Source: JAWVFM01 sp963771655 (GTDB taxonomy: Bacteria; Actinomycetota; Thermoleophilia; Solirubrobacterales; 70-9). Taken from it: a DNA stretch of 64,000 bases. The notes under the pieces were generated by a model, which was not told where the DNA came from, ran no database searches, and saw only the letters and a list, made by a program, of their open reading frames with translations. Positions 33,035-41,324 of this stretch are shown here, piece by piece (positions within the stretch are counted from its first letter, which is position 1; the number at the start of each line of letters is the position of its first letter). The translations under genes and the position numbers were made by a program. The stretch spans positions 372,001 through 436,000 of the forward strand of contig CAVYUG010000004.1 of assembly GCA_963771655.1 (NCBI GenBank). Reading direction: 5' to 3'.

Positions 33035-35104
33035 ATGGCCAAGGACACCGAGAAGCTGATTCGCCAGCTCTCGCTGATCTCGTTCCTCATGGCCAACCGG
33101 CGTCCGGTCTCGGCGCTCGAGATCAAGCAGGAGGTCGAGGGCTACAGCTCGATGAACGAGGACGCCTTCGCACGGCGGTTCTACGCCGATCGGGCCGAGC
33201 TCGAGAGCCTCGGGATCTCGCTGCAGGTTCAGAAGCCGGCCGAGGGGTTCTTCGAGGCGGAGCTCTACGCGCTTCCTCCCGAGAACTACTACCTCCCCCA
33301 GATCAAGTTCACCGACGAGGAGCTCGCCGCCCTGCGGACCGCGCTCGGTCTGCTCGACGGCGAGTTCGCCTACGCGGAGCCCTTGCGCCTCGCGCTCCAG
33401 CAGGTCTCGTGGGGGAGGCCGAGTCCGCTCACCCAGCGCGACGCCGCGCCGATCGACGTCAAGCTCCAGCCCTCGGCGGGCGGTCGCGAGCTCTCGATGC
33501 GGCTGGCGAAGATCGAGACCGCGATCTCGCGCCGCAAGACGATCGAGTTCAGCTACTACACGATGCAGCGCGACGACGTCGCCGATCGCAAGGTCGACCC
33601 CTACCACCTCGTCTTCCGCGACGGGCAGTTCTATTTGATCGGCCACTCGCACGAGCGCGAGGCGGTCCGCGTCTTCAGGCTCTCGCGGATCCGGGGCAAG
33701 GTCTCCTACGCGTCGAAGGCCGAGCACGACTTCACCTCGCCGCAGGACTTCGACCGCCGCGACTACGCGTCGCGCGCCGCGTGGCAGATGGGGGAGATCG
33801 AGGGGACGGCCGCGATCTTCGTGCGTGAGCGCATCGCCTGGCTGGTCGAGCGCGACTTCGGCGCCTACGGAACCCTGCGGAAGCCGACGCCCGCCGATGG
33901 CGTGGGCAAGGCCCGGGGCTCGATCTACGAGACCGAGTACGCCTCCCGCCGCCAGCTCATCTCCTGGGTCCTGGGCTGGCGGGACAACGCCCGGCTGCTC
34001 ATCCCCGACGAGCTCGCCGCCGAGGCCGGCGAGCGGCTGGCGCTGCTGCGCTCGCGCCACGCCGGCGAGTTCGAGACGGCGGCAATCACCTCACGCCCCG
34101 TCGCCGAGGGCCTCGCGGCCGCCCGCGACGGCCACGGACGCTCTAACGGCCGCACCGAGTCGGTGATCCGCCCGGAGCGCTTCGCGCGGCTCGTCACCCT
34201 CGCCGGGCTCTTGATCGGGGCTGCGCGCGAGGCGAGGCGGCTGCCGATCGACGAGGTCCTGGCCGACCTCCACCTCACCGAGGAGGAGCTTCGCGAGGAC
34301 CTCGAGGTGCTGAACGTCGTCAACTTCGGCGGCGGCACGTACGTTCTCTACGCCGAGATCGTCGGCGACGAGATCGAGGTGGACCCCGACACGTACGGCG
34401 ACAACTTCGCTCGCCCCGCGCGGCTGCTGCCACTCGAGGCGAAGGCCCTCGTCGCCGCGATCGACCTCTTCGGCGACCACCTGCCGCAGGCCGGCCTGGG
34501 GAGCGCCCGGGAGAAGATCGTCGCCGCCCTGGGCCGCGACCCCTCCGAGGAGGGGCTCGAGATCGCACCCGGCAGCGACGACTCTGAGGTCGTCGCCACC
34601 GTCAACGACGCGATCCGCTCGCACACGGTCCTCGAGCTTCACTACTACAAGGAGAACGAGGACGAGTTCACGGAGCGCCGGGTCGAGCCTTACCAGCTCG
34701 TGAGCGGCCCGGAGGGCTGGTACCTCGGCTGCTTCGACCTGGCCCGCGACGATACCCGCCATTTCCGGCTGGACCGGATCAAGGAGGCATCGCCCACCGG
34801 TGAGAGCTTCGAGCCGCGCGAGGGGGTCGACGAGCGACTCGCCGAGCAGGAGTGGCTGGTCCGCGGCGAGGTCGGCAGCGCCGGCGTGGCCCGCGTGTGG
34901 GTGTCGCCCGAGCGCTCGCGCTGGCTCCGCGAGGAGCGGACCGTGGTCGAGGAGCTCGACGACGGGGCCGCCGTCGTCGAGCTTCCGTACGGCTCGCCGG
35001 AGTGGCTGGTGCGCGAGATCCTCAAGGGGGTCGGGGACCTCGTCGTCCTCGAGCCCGAGGAGACGCGCACCGCGGTCGCCGCGGCGGTCCGCAGCGGGTC
35101 CTGA
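33035..35104 (+). CDS. pafBC: PafB-PafC fusion, WYL-domain transcriptional regulator
   Basis: 689 aa made of two consecutive HTH-WYL units. The first unit has an N-terminal helix-turn-helix (LISFLMANRRPVSALEIKQE), a WYL domain at ~165-235 (KTIEFSYYTMQRDD...VDPYHLVFRDGQFYLIGHSH) and a WCX-like segment. The second starts near 375 (FARLVTLAGLLIGAAREARR) with its WYL at ~535-610 (VLELHYYKENEDEF...VEPYQLVSGPEGWYLGCF). In mycobacteria PafB and PafC are separate proteins that together activate the RecA-independent DNA-damage response; natural fusions occur in some actinobacteria. The gene stands divergent from the GT-C operon with no proteasome genes beside it. Confidence 0.9.
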   Translation: MAKDTEKLIRQLSLISFLMANRRPVSALEIKQEVEGYSSMNEDAFARRFYADRAELESLGISLQVQKPAEGFFEAELYALPPENYYLPQIKFTDEELAALRTALGLLDGEFAYAEPLRLALQQVSWGRPSPLTQRDAAPIDVKLQPSAGGRELSMRLAKIETAISRRKTIEFSYYTMQRDDVADRKVDPYHLVFRDGQFYLIGHSHEREAVRVFRLSRIRGKVSYASKAEHDFTSPQDFDRRDYASRAAWQMGEIEGTAAIFVRERIAWLVERDFGAYGTLRKPTPADGVGKARGSIYETEYASRRQLISWVLGWRDNARLLIPDELAAEAGERLALLRSRHAGEFETAAITSRPVAEGLAAARDGHGRSNGRTESVIRPERFARLVTLAGLLIGAAREARRLPIDEVLADLHLTEEELREDLEVLNVVNFGGGTYVLYAEIVGDEIEVDPDTYGDNFARPARLLPLEAKALVAAIDLFGDHLPQAGLGSAREKIVAALGRDPSEEGLEIAPGSDDSEVVATVNDAIRSHTVLELHYYKENEDEFTERRVEPYQLVSGPEGWYLGCFDLARDDTRHFRLDRIKEASPTGESFEPREGVDERLAEQEWLVRGEVGSAGVARVWVSPERSRWLREERTVVEELDDGAAVVELPYGSPEWLVREILKGVGDLVVLEPEETRTAVAAAVRSGS

Positions 35105-35113
35105 GCGCCCGCG

Positions 35114-35935
35114 TTGGAGGCCGCTCCCAGCCACCCGGACATCCGGCGAATCGTCGCCCCGAACCCGGGGCCGATGACCCTCGCGGGCACGAACACCTAT
35201 GTGGTCGGCACCGGTCCCGTGTACGTGATCGATCCCGGTCCCGCGGATCCGGAGCACCACGAGAGGGTCGTCGCGGCCGCAGGCGGAGAGATCGCCGGCG
35301 TGGTCCTCACCCACTCTCACGCCGATCACTCGGCCGGCGTCGAGGCGCTCGGGGCTCCGCTGCTCTGGGGCCGCGTCGCCGAGGCGACCGAATGGAGCGA
35401 GGCGCGGGATGAGGCCTCGACGAGGCCGGCCGGCCCGCCGCCCGAGCGCGTGGGGCCGTTCGAGGTCATCGCCACGCCCGGCCACGCCGTCGACCACGTG
35501 GCTTTCGTCCTCGGCGAGGTCTGCTTCTGCGGCGACCTCGTGCTCGGCGAGGGCTCGAGCATCGTGCTCCCCGGCGGCGGCGGGCTGGCCGCCTATCTGG
35601 ACTCGCTCGAGTGCCTGCGCGAGCGGAGCTTCGTTCTCCTCTGTCCCGGCCACGGGCCGTGGATCACCGACCCCGCCGCGAGGCTCGCCGAGTACCGGGC
35701 CCACCGCCTCGACCGGGAGCGCAAGCTGGTGGCGGCGCTCGACCGCGGCGAGCGCTCCCGCGAGCGCCTGCTCGACGCCGCGTGGGACGACGTTTTGCCC
35801 GAGCTCCGTCCCGCCGCCGCGCTCGCGATGCAGGTCCACCTGGAGAAGCTCTACGACGAGGGACGGCTTCCCGACGACCTCGACGCCTCGGCGCTCCCGG
35901 GCGCGGGCGGCCGCGGGGCGGAATCCCGCCGGTAG
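35114..35935 (+). CDS. metallo-beta-lactamase-fold hydrolase (LACTB2-like)
   Basis: 273 aa from TTG 35114. The MBL signature VLTHSHADHSAGVEAL holds three histidines and the Asp. ATPGHAVDHVAFVLGEVCFCGDLVLG supplies the next His and the bridging Asp, and LLCPGHGPWITDP the last His. Two zinc ions should sit there. The C-terminal ~80 residues (HRLDRERKLVAALDRGER...) form the winged-helix extension found in LACTB2-like nucleases/hydrolases. It follows pafBC by 9 bp, so co-expression with the damage response is possible. Its 3' end overlaps the convergent GT2 gene by 85 nt. Confidence 0.83.
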   Translation: MEAAPSHPDIRRIVAPNPGPMTLAGTNTYVVGTGPVYVIDPGPADPEHHERVVAAAGGEIAGVVLTHSHADHSAGVEALGAPLLWGRVAEATEWSEARDEASTRPAGPPPERVGPFEVIATPGHAVDHVAFVLGEVCFCGDLVLGEGSSIVLPGGGGLAAYLDSLECLRERSFVLLCPGHGPWITDPAARLAEYRAHRLDRERKLVAALDRGERSRERLLDAAWDDVLPELRPAAALAMQVHLEKLYDEGRLPDDLDASALPGAGGRGAESRR

Positions 35936-36648
35936 TCGCCGCGGCTCAGATGCCGCTCGAGGAACACGTAGAGCACGATGAACAGGTAGCGGCTGCCCAT
36001 CTCCTGAATCGAGAGCTTGGAGTCGCCGGCACGGCGGTTGCGCCAGGCGATCGGCACGACGCCGAAGCTGTGCCCCCGCACGATCGCCTTCAGCGGCAGC
36101 TCGACGGTGAGGTTGAAGTGGTTCGACAGCAGCGGCTGAACGGTCTCGATGACCTCCCGCCGGTAGGCCTTGAAGGCGTTGGTGGTGTCGTTGTAAGCGT
36201 GGCGGAAGAGGATCCGGATCACCCGGTTCGCGATTCGGTTCACCATCAGCTTCACCCGCGGGTAGCCCACAACGCGCGAGCCGGCCATGAAGCGCGATCC
36301 GAACGCGCACTCGTAGCCCTCCTCGAGGAGGCGGTGATAGGTCACGAGGTCGGCCGGATCGTCGGAGCCGTCGGCCATCATCACCGCGACCGCGTCGCCC
36401 TCGAACGCATCGAGCCCGGCGCGGACCGCGAGCCCGAAGCCACGGTCGGCACGGTTGCGATGGCAGCGCACCCGGGGGTTCGTCTCGGCGACGGAGGCGA
36501 CCACCGCCGAAGTGCCGTCGCTCGAGTGGTCGTCGATCACGAGCAGCTCGTAGTCGACGCCGGCCGCGTCGAGCGCAGCGCTCGTGGAGCGCAGGGTCGA
36601 AGCGATCGAGTCGGCCTCGTCGTGGGCCGGGATGACGACCGAGAGCAT
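35851..36648 (-). CDS. GT2-family glycosyltransferase (dolichyl/polyprenyl-phosphate mannosyltransferase-like)
   Basis: 265 aa from ATG 36648, one base overlapping the SDR stop (TGATG). GT-A fold elements are LSVVIPAHDEADSIASTL, ELLVIDDHSSDGT, the DGS-type metal motif in AVMMADGSDDPADL (DxD position), and GSRFMAGSRVVGYPRVKLM. FFV-type hydrophobic IVLYVFLERHL lies near the C-terminus. The pattern matches DPM1-like enzymes that load a sugar onto polyprenyl phosphate, giving the donor that GT-C enzymes need. Cytosolic face of the membrane. It shares an operon with two SDR epimerases. Confidence 0.83.
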   Translation of the reverse strand: MLSVVIPAHDEADSIASTLRSTSAALDAAGVDYELLVIDDHSSDGTSAVVASVAETNPRVRCHRNRADRGFGLAVRAGLDAFEGDAVAVMMADGSDDPADLVTYHRLLEEGYECAFGSRFMAGSRVVGYPRVKLMVNRIANRVIRILFRHAYNDTTNAFKAYRREVIETVQPLLSNHFNLTVELPLKAIVRGHSFGVVPIAWRNRRAGDSKLSIQEMGSRYLFIVLYVFLERHLSRGDYRRDSAPRPPAPGSAEASRSSGSRPSS

Positions 36649-37739
36649 CACGCCCGGACCCCGCTCCACCGCTCGACGTTGGCGTCGTGGATCTCTTGAA
36701 GGAGCGAGTCGACGTCGGCGCTGATGGCCCAGCCGGGGTAGTCGGCCTTGAAGGGCTCGAGGTCTGAGATCCACCAGCGGTGATCGCCGATCCGGGCTTT
36801 CTCGGAGAGGGTCCAGCGAAGCTCGCGCCCTGAGATCCGCTCGCAGGCCGAGATCGCCTCGAGCATCGAGCAGCTCGCCTGCCGCCCTCCGCCCATGTTG
36901 TAGACGGCTGCGGGCCGGGGGTCACGGTGGAAGGCAAGGCAGGCCTCCGCGAGATCGGCGCCCGAGATGTTGTCGCGGACCTGCTTTCCGGAGTAGCCGT
37001 GGACGGTGTAGGGGGTGCCGGTCACGGTCGCCTTCATCAGGTAGGCCAAAAAGCCGTGGAGCTCGGCCCCGGCGTGGACGGGCCCGGTGATGCAGCCGCA
37101 GCGAAAGCAGCAGGTGGGGAGCTCGAAGTAGCGCCCGTATTCCTGGGTCAGGAGGTCGGCAGCGGCCTTCGAGACCCCGAACAGCGAATGGGTGGAGCGG
37201 TCGATCGACATCGAGGTGTCGATGCCCGAGTGGTAGGGATGGTCCTCGGGAAGGTCGAGGCGGGAGCCGACGTCCTCCAGCGGCAGCGAGTTCGGCAGGT
37301 CGCCGTAGACCTTGTTGGTCGAGATCAAAACGAAGCTCGCCCCCGGGGCGTGGCGGCGGGTTGCCTCGAGCAGGTTGAGGGTCCCGAGGGCGTTGACCTC
37401 GAAGTCGGTGTGGGGCTCGCGCGCCGCCCAGTCGTGGGAGGGCTGGGCGGCGGCGTGGATCACGAGCTCGAGCCGCGAGACCTCGGAGAAGGCGCGCTCG
37501 ATTGCCCCTTGGTCGCGGATGTCGGCCTCGATCGAGCGGAAGGCGGGGTGGGCCTCTGTGAGCGAGTCGGTGACGTGCTGCGTCGAGGCCTCGGCCCCGA
37601 AGAAGCGAGCGCGCATGTCGTTCTCGATCCCGACGACGTCGTAACCGGCGCCGATCAGACGTCGTACCGATTCCGAGCCGACGAGGCCCCCCGATCCCGT
37701 GACTATGGCCCCTGGCACTGCCGTCGCTCCTCTAACCAT
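36648..37739 (-). CDS. SDR nucleotide-sugar epimerase (CDP-tyvelose 2-epimerase-like)
   Basis: 363 aa from ATG 37739, overlapping the upstream SDR by 8 nt. The NAD loop is IVTGSGGLVGSESVRRL. STNKVYGDLPNSLPLED gives the Ser/Thr site, and the catalytic Tyr-x-x-x-Lys position reads SLFGVSKAAADLL, with phenylalanine where tyrosine is expected. GYSGKQVRDNISGADLAEA is the usual ligand loop of CDP-paratose/tyvelose epimerases. The Phe substitution at the catalytic tyrosine and a Cys-rich LPTCCFRCGCITGP are odd. Either a diverged epimerase or an inactive partner of the next SDR. Confidence 0.76.
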   Translation of the reverse strand: MVRGATAVPGAIVTGSGGLVGSESVRRLIGAGYDVVGIENDMRARFFGAEASTQHVTDSLTEAHPAFRSIEADIRDQGAIERAFSEVSRLELVIHAAAQPSHDWAAREPHTDFEVNALGTLNLLEATRRHAPGASFVLISTNKVYGDLPNSLPLEDVGSRLDLPEDHPYHSGIDTSMSIDRSTHSLFGVSKAAADLLTQEYGRYFELPTCCFRCGCITGPVHAGAELHGFLAYLMKATVTGTPYTVHGYSGKQVRDNISGADLAEACLAFHRDPRPAAVYNMGGGRQASCSMLEAISACERISGRELRWTLSEKARIGDHRWWISDLEPFKADYPGWAISADVDSLLQEIHDANVERWSGVRA

Positions 37740-38814
37740 GGCGCTCCGGGCCGTTGCCCAGAGCGGCATCGATGGTATCCGCGTTGGCCTCGATGAATCC
37801 GTGGATGTCCGCGAGGATCCGCCCCGCGTCCCTCCTCGGCCGCCAGCCGGTGCGGTCGGCGAGCCGCGAGCAGTCGGAGACGTAGAGCGGCACGTCGCCG
37901 GGGCGGGTCTCGGGTTCGGGCTCGATGGGGACCTCGTTGCCCGTCAGCTCGCGGCAGAGCTCGGTCGTCTCCACCAGCGACAGGCTGCAGCCCGCCCCGC
38001 CGCCGACGTTCACGGTCTCGCCCGCCCACGCGGGAAGGTCGGCGAGCTGCTCGTCGACGAGGTCGACCAGGTCATCGACGTGCAGCAGGTCGCGCACCTG
38101 CTTTCCGGAGCCTCCGAAACCGATGTAGCGCAGGGGCCGCGCGAAGTGGTGCTCGAGCATCCAGTAGGTGAACACGCCCTGGTCCACCCGGCCCATCTGC
38201 CACGGCCCCGCGATCACGCCGCACCGGTCGACAACGGCCGGCATGCCGAACGCGGCCGTGTACTCGGCGACGAGAAGCTCCGCGGCGAGCTTCGTCGAGC
38301 CGTAGAGCGTGCGCGCCCCCGCGAGCGGGAAGGCTTCCGATATTCCCCGCGGCGAAACCCCGGGCGCCTTCTGCTCGGCCGCGATTTCGAACCGTGTCGG
38401 CGCCTCCTCCAGGGCGATGTCGCGGAGGCCGGCGACGGGGTACACGCGGCTCGTCGACAGGAACAGGAATCCGGCGGCCGACCGGCGCGCGAGCTCCAGG
38501 CAGTTGTAGGCACCGGTGAGGTTCGTGTCGTAGACGTAGGAGGTGTCGCCGTCGAACCCGGCGAGCGCGGAGGGCTCGGCCGAGCATTCGACGAGGACGT
38601 CGGGAGGCTCGAGCTTCAGCAGGCCGGCGCGGTCGCGAACGTCGCCGCGAACGAACTCGACGCCGGCGTCGGCGAGGCGCGGGAGGTTGAGCTCCGACCC
38701 GCTCCGGTGGAGGTTGTCGAGGGCGACCACCTCCCAGCCGTCGTGACGCTCGGCGAGCGCGATCGCGAGGTTCGCGCCGACGAATCCGGCACCGCCTGTG
38801 ATCAGGACCCGCAC
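37732..38814 (-). CDS. SDR nucleotide-sugar epimerase (CDP-paratose 2-epimerase/RfbE-like)
   Basis: 360 aa from GTG 38814, 9 nt after a TACGCT -10 box. LITGGAGFVGANLAIALAE is the NAD-binding loop and VVALDNLHRSGSELNLPRLA contains the adenosine-binding Asp. LFLSTSRVYPVAG and TLYGSTKLAAELLVAEY supply the catalytic Ser, Tyr and Lys, and GGSGKQVRDLLHVDDLVDLV is highly characteristic of CDP-tyvelose 2-epimerases. It would invert C2 of a CDP-dideoxyhexose or related nucleotide sugar. The expected CDP-glucose pathway genes are not in the window, so the substrate may differ. Confidence 0.8.
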   Translation of the reverse strand: MRVLITGGAGFVGANLAIALAERHDGWEVVALDNLHRSGSELNLPRLADAGVEFVRGDVRDRAGLLKLEPPDVLVECSAEPSALAGFDGDTSYVYDTNLTGAYNCLELARRSAAGFLFLSTSRVYPVAGLRDIALEEAPTRFEIAAEQKAPGVSPRGISEAFPLAGARTLYGSTKLAAELLVAEYTAAFGMPAVVDRCGVIAGPWQMGRVDQGVFTYWMLEHHFARPLRYIGFGGSGKQVRDLLHVDDLVDLVDEQLADLPAWAGETVNVGGGAGCSLSLVETTELCRELTGNEVPIEPEPETRPGDVPLYVSDCSRLADRTGWRPRRDAGRILADIHGFIEANADTIDAALGNGPERHG

Positions 38815-38823
38815 AGCCGGCGC

Positions 38824-38829
38824 AGCGTA
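38824..38829 (-). promoter_or_regulatory. -10 box of the SDR-SDR-GT2 operon
   Basis: TACGCT on the minus strand ends 9 nt before GTG 38814 and supports that start over longer open frames. Confidence 0.4.
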
Positions 38830-38849
38830 GCCTCCGGGTATGCCGGTGA

Positions 38850-38894
38850 GGGGCTTTACCCCGAAAGCAGCGGGTAAGGGCGCCGGAGGCGCCC
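38850..38894. other. two small hairpins in the 38.8-kb divergent gap
   Basis: GGGG-CTTTA-CCCC (38850-38862) and GGGCGCC-GGA-GGCGCCC (38878-38894) lie between the epimerase promoter and the oxidoreductase start. The second ends 9 nt before TTG 38904 and might affect its initiation. Confidence 0.3.
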
Positions 38895-38903
38895 GCAAGT
38901 AGT

Positions 38904-39374
38904 TTGCCCAGCCGGCGCGCGCAGATTGAGCTGACCGAAGCCGAGCAGCGCGAGCTACTCGACTCGGAGCGCATGGTCGTCGTCGCGAGCTTCGGACCGC
39001 GCGGCTGGCCGCACGTGATGCCCCTGTGGTACGTGCCGCGCGACGGCGAGATCTGGATCTACACCTACGCCAAGTCGCAGAAGGTCCGCAACCTCGAGCG
39101 CGACCCGCGGGCGACGCTGATGATCGAGACCGGACACGAGTACGTGGAGCTTCGCGGCGTCCAGATCGAGGCCGAGGCCGAGATCCACCGAGACCACGAC
39201 GCCGTGTTCGACCTCGCGAAGCAGCTGACCGTGCGCTACGCGGAGGGCCTGGACTCGGTCGAGGGCGACGCAGCGGTGGCCCTCGAGGCGCAGGCACGGA
39301 AGCGGGTGGCGATCCGGTTCCGGGCGGTTCGCGTCGCGAGCTGGGACCACAGCAAGCTCGGGGGCGCGTATTGA
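38904..39374 (+). CDS. PPOX-class FMN/F420-dependent oxidoreductase
   Basis: 156 aa from TTG 38904. The split-barrel flavin/F420-binding fold is recognised by MVVVASFGPRGWPHVMPLWY near residue 23, VRNLERDPRATLMIETG, VELRGVQIEAEAEIH and the C-terminal AVRVASWDHSKLGG. The family includes pyridoxamine-phosphate oxidase-like and F420H2-dependent reductases; the DHSKLGG ending is common in actinobacterial F420-type members. Cytosolic. It precedes rmlA by 22 bp with a -10 box between, so it may or may not be co-transcribed with the rhamnose genes. Confidence 0.82.
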   Translation: MPSRRAQIELTEAEQRELLDSERMVVVASFGPRGWPHVMPLWYVPRDGEIWIYTYAKSQKVRNLERDPRATLMIETGHEYVELRGVQIEAEAEIHRDHDAVFDLAKQLTVRYAEGLDSVEGDAAVALEAQARKRVAIRFRAVRVASWDHSKLGGAY

Positions 39375-39381
39375 TGGCAGG

Positions 39382-39387
39382 TAGCCT
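39382..39387 (+). promoter_or_regulatory. -10 box of the rmlADBC operon
   Basis: TAGCCT ends 9 nt before ATG 39397 (rmlA). No Shine-Dalgarno sequence precedes the ATG, consistent with a very short leader. Confidence 0.4.
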
Positions 39388-39396
39388 CCCCGCGTC

Positions 39397-40470
39397 ATGG
39401 AGAATCTCAAGGGCCTGATCCTCTCGGGGGGCGCGGGGACCAGGCTTCGGCCGATCACCCACACCTCGGCGAAGCAGCTCGTCCCCGTCGCGAACAAGCC
39501 CGTGCTCTTCTACGGCATCGAGGCGCTCGTCCGCGCCGGGATCCAGCAGGTGGGGATCATCATCGCGCCCGAGACGGGCGAGGAGATCAAGGCCGCCGCC
39601 GGCGACGGCTCGCGCTTCGGCGCCGAGATCACGTACGTGCTCCAGGACGAGCCACGCGGGCTCGCCCACGCGATGCTGACCGCCGAGGATTTCCTCGGCG
39701 GCGACCCGTTCGTGATGTACCTCGGCGACAACCTCCTGAGGGACGGCATCGCCGACCTCGTCGACGCGTTCCGTCGCTCGGAGCCCGACGCCTCGATCCT
39801 GCTCACGAGCGTCCCCGACCCCGAGAACTACGGTGTTGCCGAGCTCGCCGGGGACGCGGTCGTGCGCCTCGTCGAGAAGCCGGCCGACCCGCCCACGAAC
39901 CTCGCTCTCGTCGGCGTCTACATGTTCGGCTCGGCGATCCTGGATGCCGCCCGGGCCATCGAGCCCTCCGCCCGGGGCGAGCTCGAGATCACCGACGCGA
40001 TCCAGCGGCTGATCGACGACGGCCACCGCGTTGAGAGCCACAAGGTCACGGGCTGGTGGAAGGACACTGGCCAGCTCGCCGACATGCTGGAGGCGAACCG
40101 GCTCGTCCTGGAGGACATCGAGCGGCGCGTCGACGGGGAGCTCATCGACTCGCGCGTCGAGGGGAGAGTGGTGATCGACGAGGGTGCGCGCCTCGAGCGC
40201 ACGCTGGTGCGCGGGCCGGCGATCGTCGGCGCCGGGGCGGAGCTCCGCGACGCTTACATCGGCCCCTACACCTCCGTCGGTCCCGGCGTGATGATCGCCG
40301 GCTCGGAGGTCGAGCACTCGATCCTGCTCGCCGGCGCTCGAGTCTCCGGCCTCGGGACCCGCATGGAGGCGAGCCTTCTTGGCCGCAACGTCAGCCTCGA
40401 GCGCGGCGACGGGCTCCCGAAGACGATGCGGATGATCGTCGGCGACAACTCGGAGATCACGATCCCGTGA
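39397..40470 (+). CDS. rmlA: glucose-1-phosphate thymidylyltransferase, long form
   Basis: 357 aa. LILSGGAGTRLRPITHTSAK (nucleotide-binding loop and Lys), FVMYLGDNLLRDG (metal-binding Asp), VRLVEKPADPPTNLALVGVY and GWWKDTGQLADMLEANRLV are the RmlA signatures. The extra ~110 C-terminal residues form a left-handed beta-helix (VIDEGARLERTLVRGPAIVG...), marking the long StrD/RffH-type branch found in actinobacteria and archaea. It makes dTDP-glucose from glucose-1-phosphate and dTTP, the first step to dTDP-L-rhamnose. The stop overlaps rmlD by 4 nt. Confidence 0.93.
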   Translation: MENLKGLILSGGAGTRLRPITHTSAKQLVPVANKPVLFYGIEALVRAGIQQVGIIIAPETGEEIKAAAGDGSRFGAEITYVLQDEPRGLAHAMLTAEDFLGGDPFVMYLGDNLLRDGIADLVDAFRRSEPDASILLTSVPDPENYGVAELAGDAVVRLVEKPADPPTNLALVGVYMFGSAILDAARAIEPSARGELEITDAIQRLIDDGHRVESHKVTGWWKDTGQLADMLEANRLVLEDIERRVDGELIDSRVEGRVVIDEGARLERTLVRGPAIVGAGAELRDAYIGPYTSVGPGVMIAGSEVEHSILLAGARVSGLGTRMEASLLGRNVSLERGDGLPKTMRMIVGDNSEITIP

Positions 40471-41324
40471 GGGTGCTGATCGCCGGAGCCGGGGGAATGC
40501 TCGGCCGGGACCTCGACGCCGCCTGCCGCGACCGCGGGCACGAGGTCGTCGCCCTTCGGCACAGTGACCTCGACATCACCGATGCGGCGGCCGTGGAGGC
40601 GGCCCTCGCCCGTCACCGGCCCGACGCCGTCGTTAACAGCGCCGCTTACACCGACGTCGACGGTGCCGAGAGCGACGAGGCCGCAGCGATGCGGGTCAAC
40701 GACGTGGGGGCCGGGCTTCTCGCCGCGGCCGCCGCAGGCGTCGGCGCGACGATCCTCTATCCCTCCTCGGACTACGTCTTCGACGGCCGCCAGCGACGTC
40801 CCTACGTCGAATCCGACCTGACGGGAGCGATCTCGGCCTACGGTCGCTCGAAGCAGGCCGGCGAGACCGCCGTCGCGAGCACCAACGAGCGGCACTTCGT
40901 CGTTCGCGCGTCCTGGCTGTTCGGGGTGGGCGGCCGAAACTTCGTCGAGACCATGCTGCGGATCGGCGGGGAGCAGCCGGAGGTGGTCGTGGTCTCCGAC
41001 CAGGTGGGCTGCCCGACCTACACCGGGCACCTGGCGGCCGCCCTCGCCGAGCTCATCGAGAGCGACGAGTTCGGGATCCACCACATCGCCGGCGGCGGTC
41101 AGGCCTCGTGGTTCGACTTCGCCCAGGAGATATTCGACCAGGCCGACGTCGACTGCCGGGTGCTCGGCGGCAGGACGGAGATGCTCGCGCGGCCCGCGCC
41201 CAGGCCCTCCTATTCGGTACTCGGCACCGAGCGCCGAGGCGCCCGGCGCCTCCCCGACTGGAGGGCGGGCCTTGCCGCCTACCTGGGCGAGCGCGAGCGC
41301 GCTGGAATCGGAGCCCCCGCATGA
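40467..41324 (+). CDS. rmlD: dTDP-4-dehydrorhamnose reductase
   Basis: 285 aa from GTG 40467, GTGA overlapping the rmlA stop. NADPH loop VLIAGAGGMLGRDLDAA, then NSAAYTDVDGAESD, YPSSDYVFDG, SAYGRSKQAGE (catalytic Tyr and Lys) and VRASWLFGVGGRNFVETML. All core RmlD residues are in place. It reduces dTDP-4-keto-L-rhamnose to dTDP-L-rhamnose, the last step of the pathway. The ATGA at 41321 couples it to rmlB. Confidence 0.92.
   Translation: MRVLIAGAGGMLGRDLDAACRDRGHEVVALRHSDLDITDAAAVEAALARHRPDAVVNSAAYTDVDGAESDEAAAMRVNDVGAGLLAAAAAGVGATILYPSSDYVFDGRQRRPYVESDLTGAISAYGRSKQAGETAVASTNERHFVVRASWLFGVGGRNFVETMLRIGGEQPEVVVVSDQVGCPTYTGHLAAALAELIESDEFGIHHIAGGGQASWFDFAQEIFDQADVDCRVLGGRTEMLARPAPRPSYSVLGTERRGARRLPDWRAGLAAYLGERERAGIGAPA

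Noticed and set aside
34091..36937. 948-codon minus-strand open frame across pafBC, the MBL gene and GT2
   Set aside because: It is the antisense of well-supported genes in GC-rich DNA. Its translation is Arg/Gly/Asp-rich with no motif, and only its far end brushes the real GT2 region in a wrong frame.
37732..40317. 861-codon minus-strand frame extending the epimerase upstream
   Set aside because: Only the part from GTG 38814 matches the SDR family. The remainder is antisense to rmlA and the PPOX gene, and a -10 box lies just before 38814.
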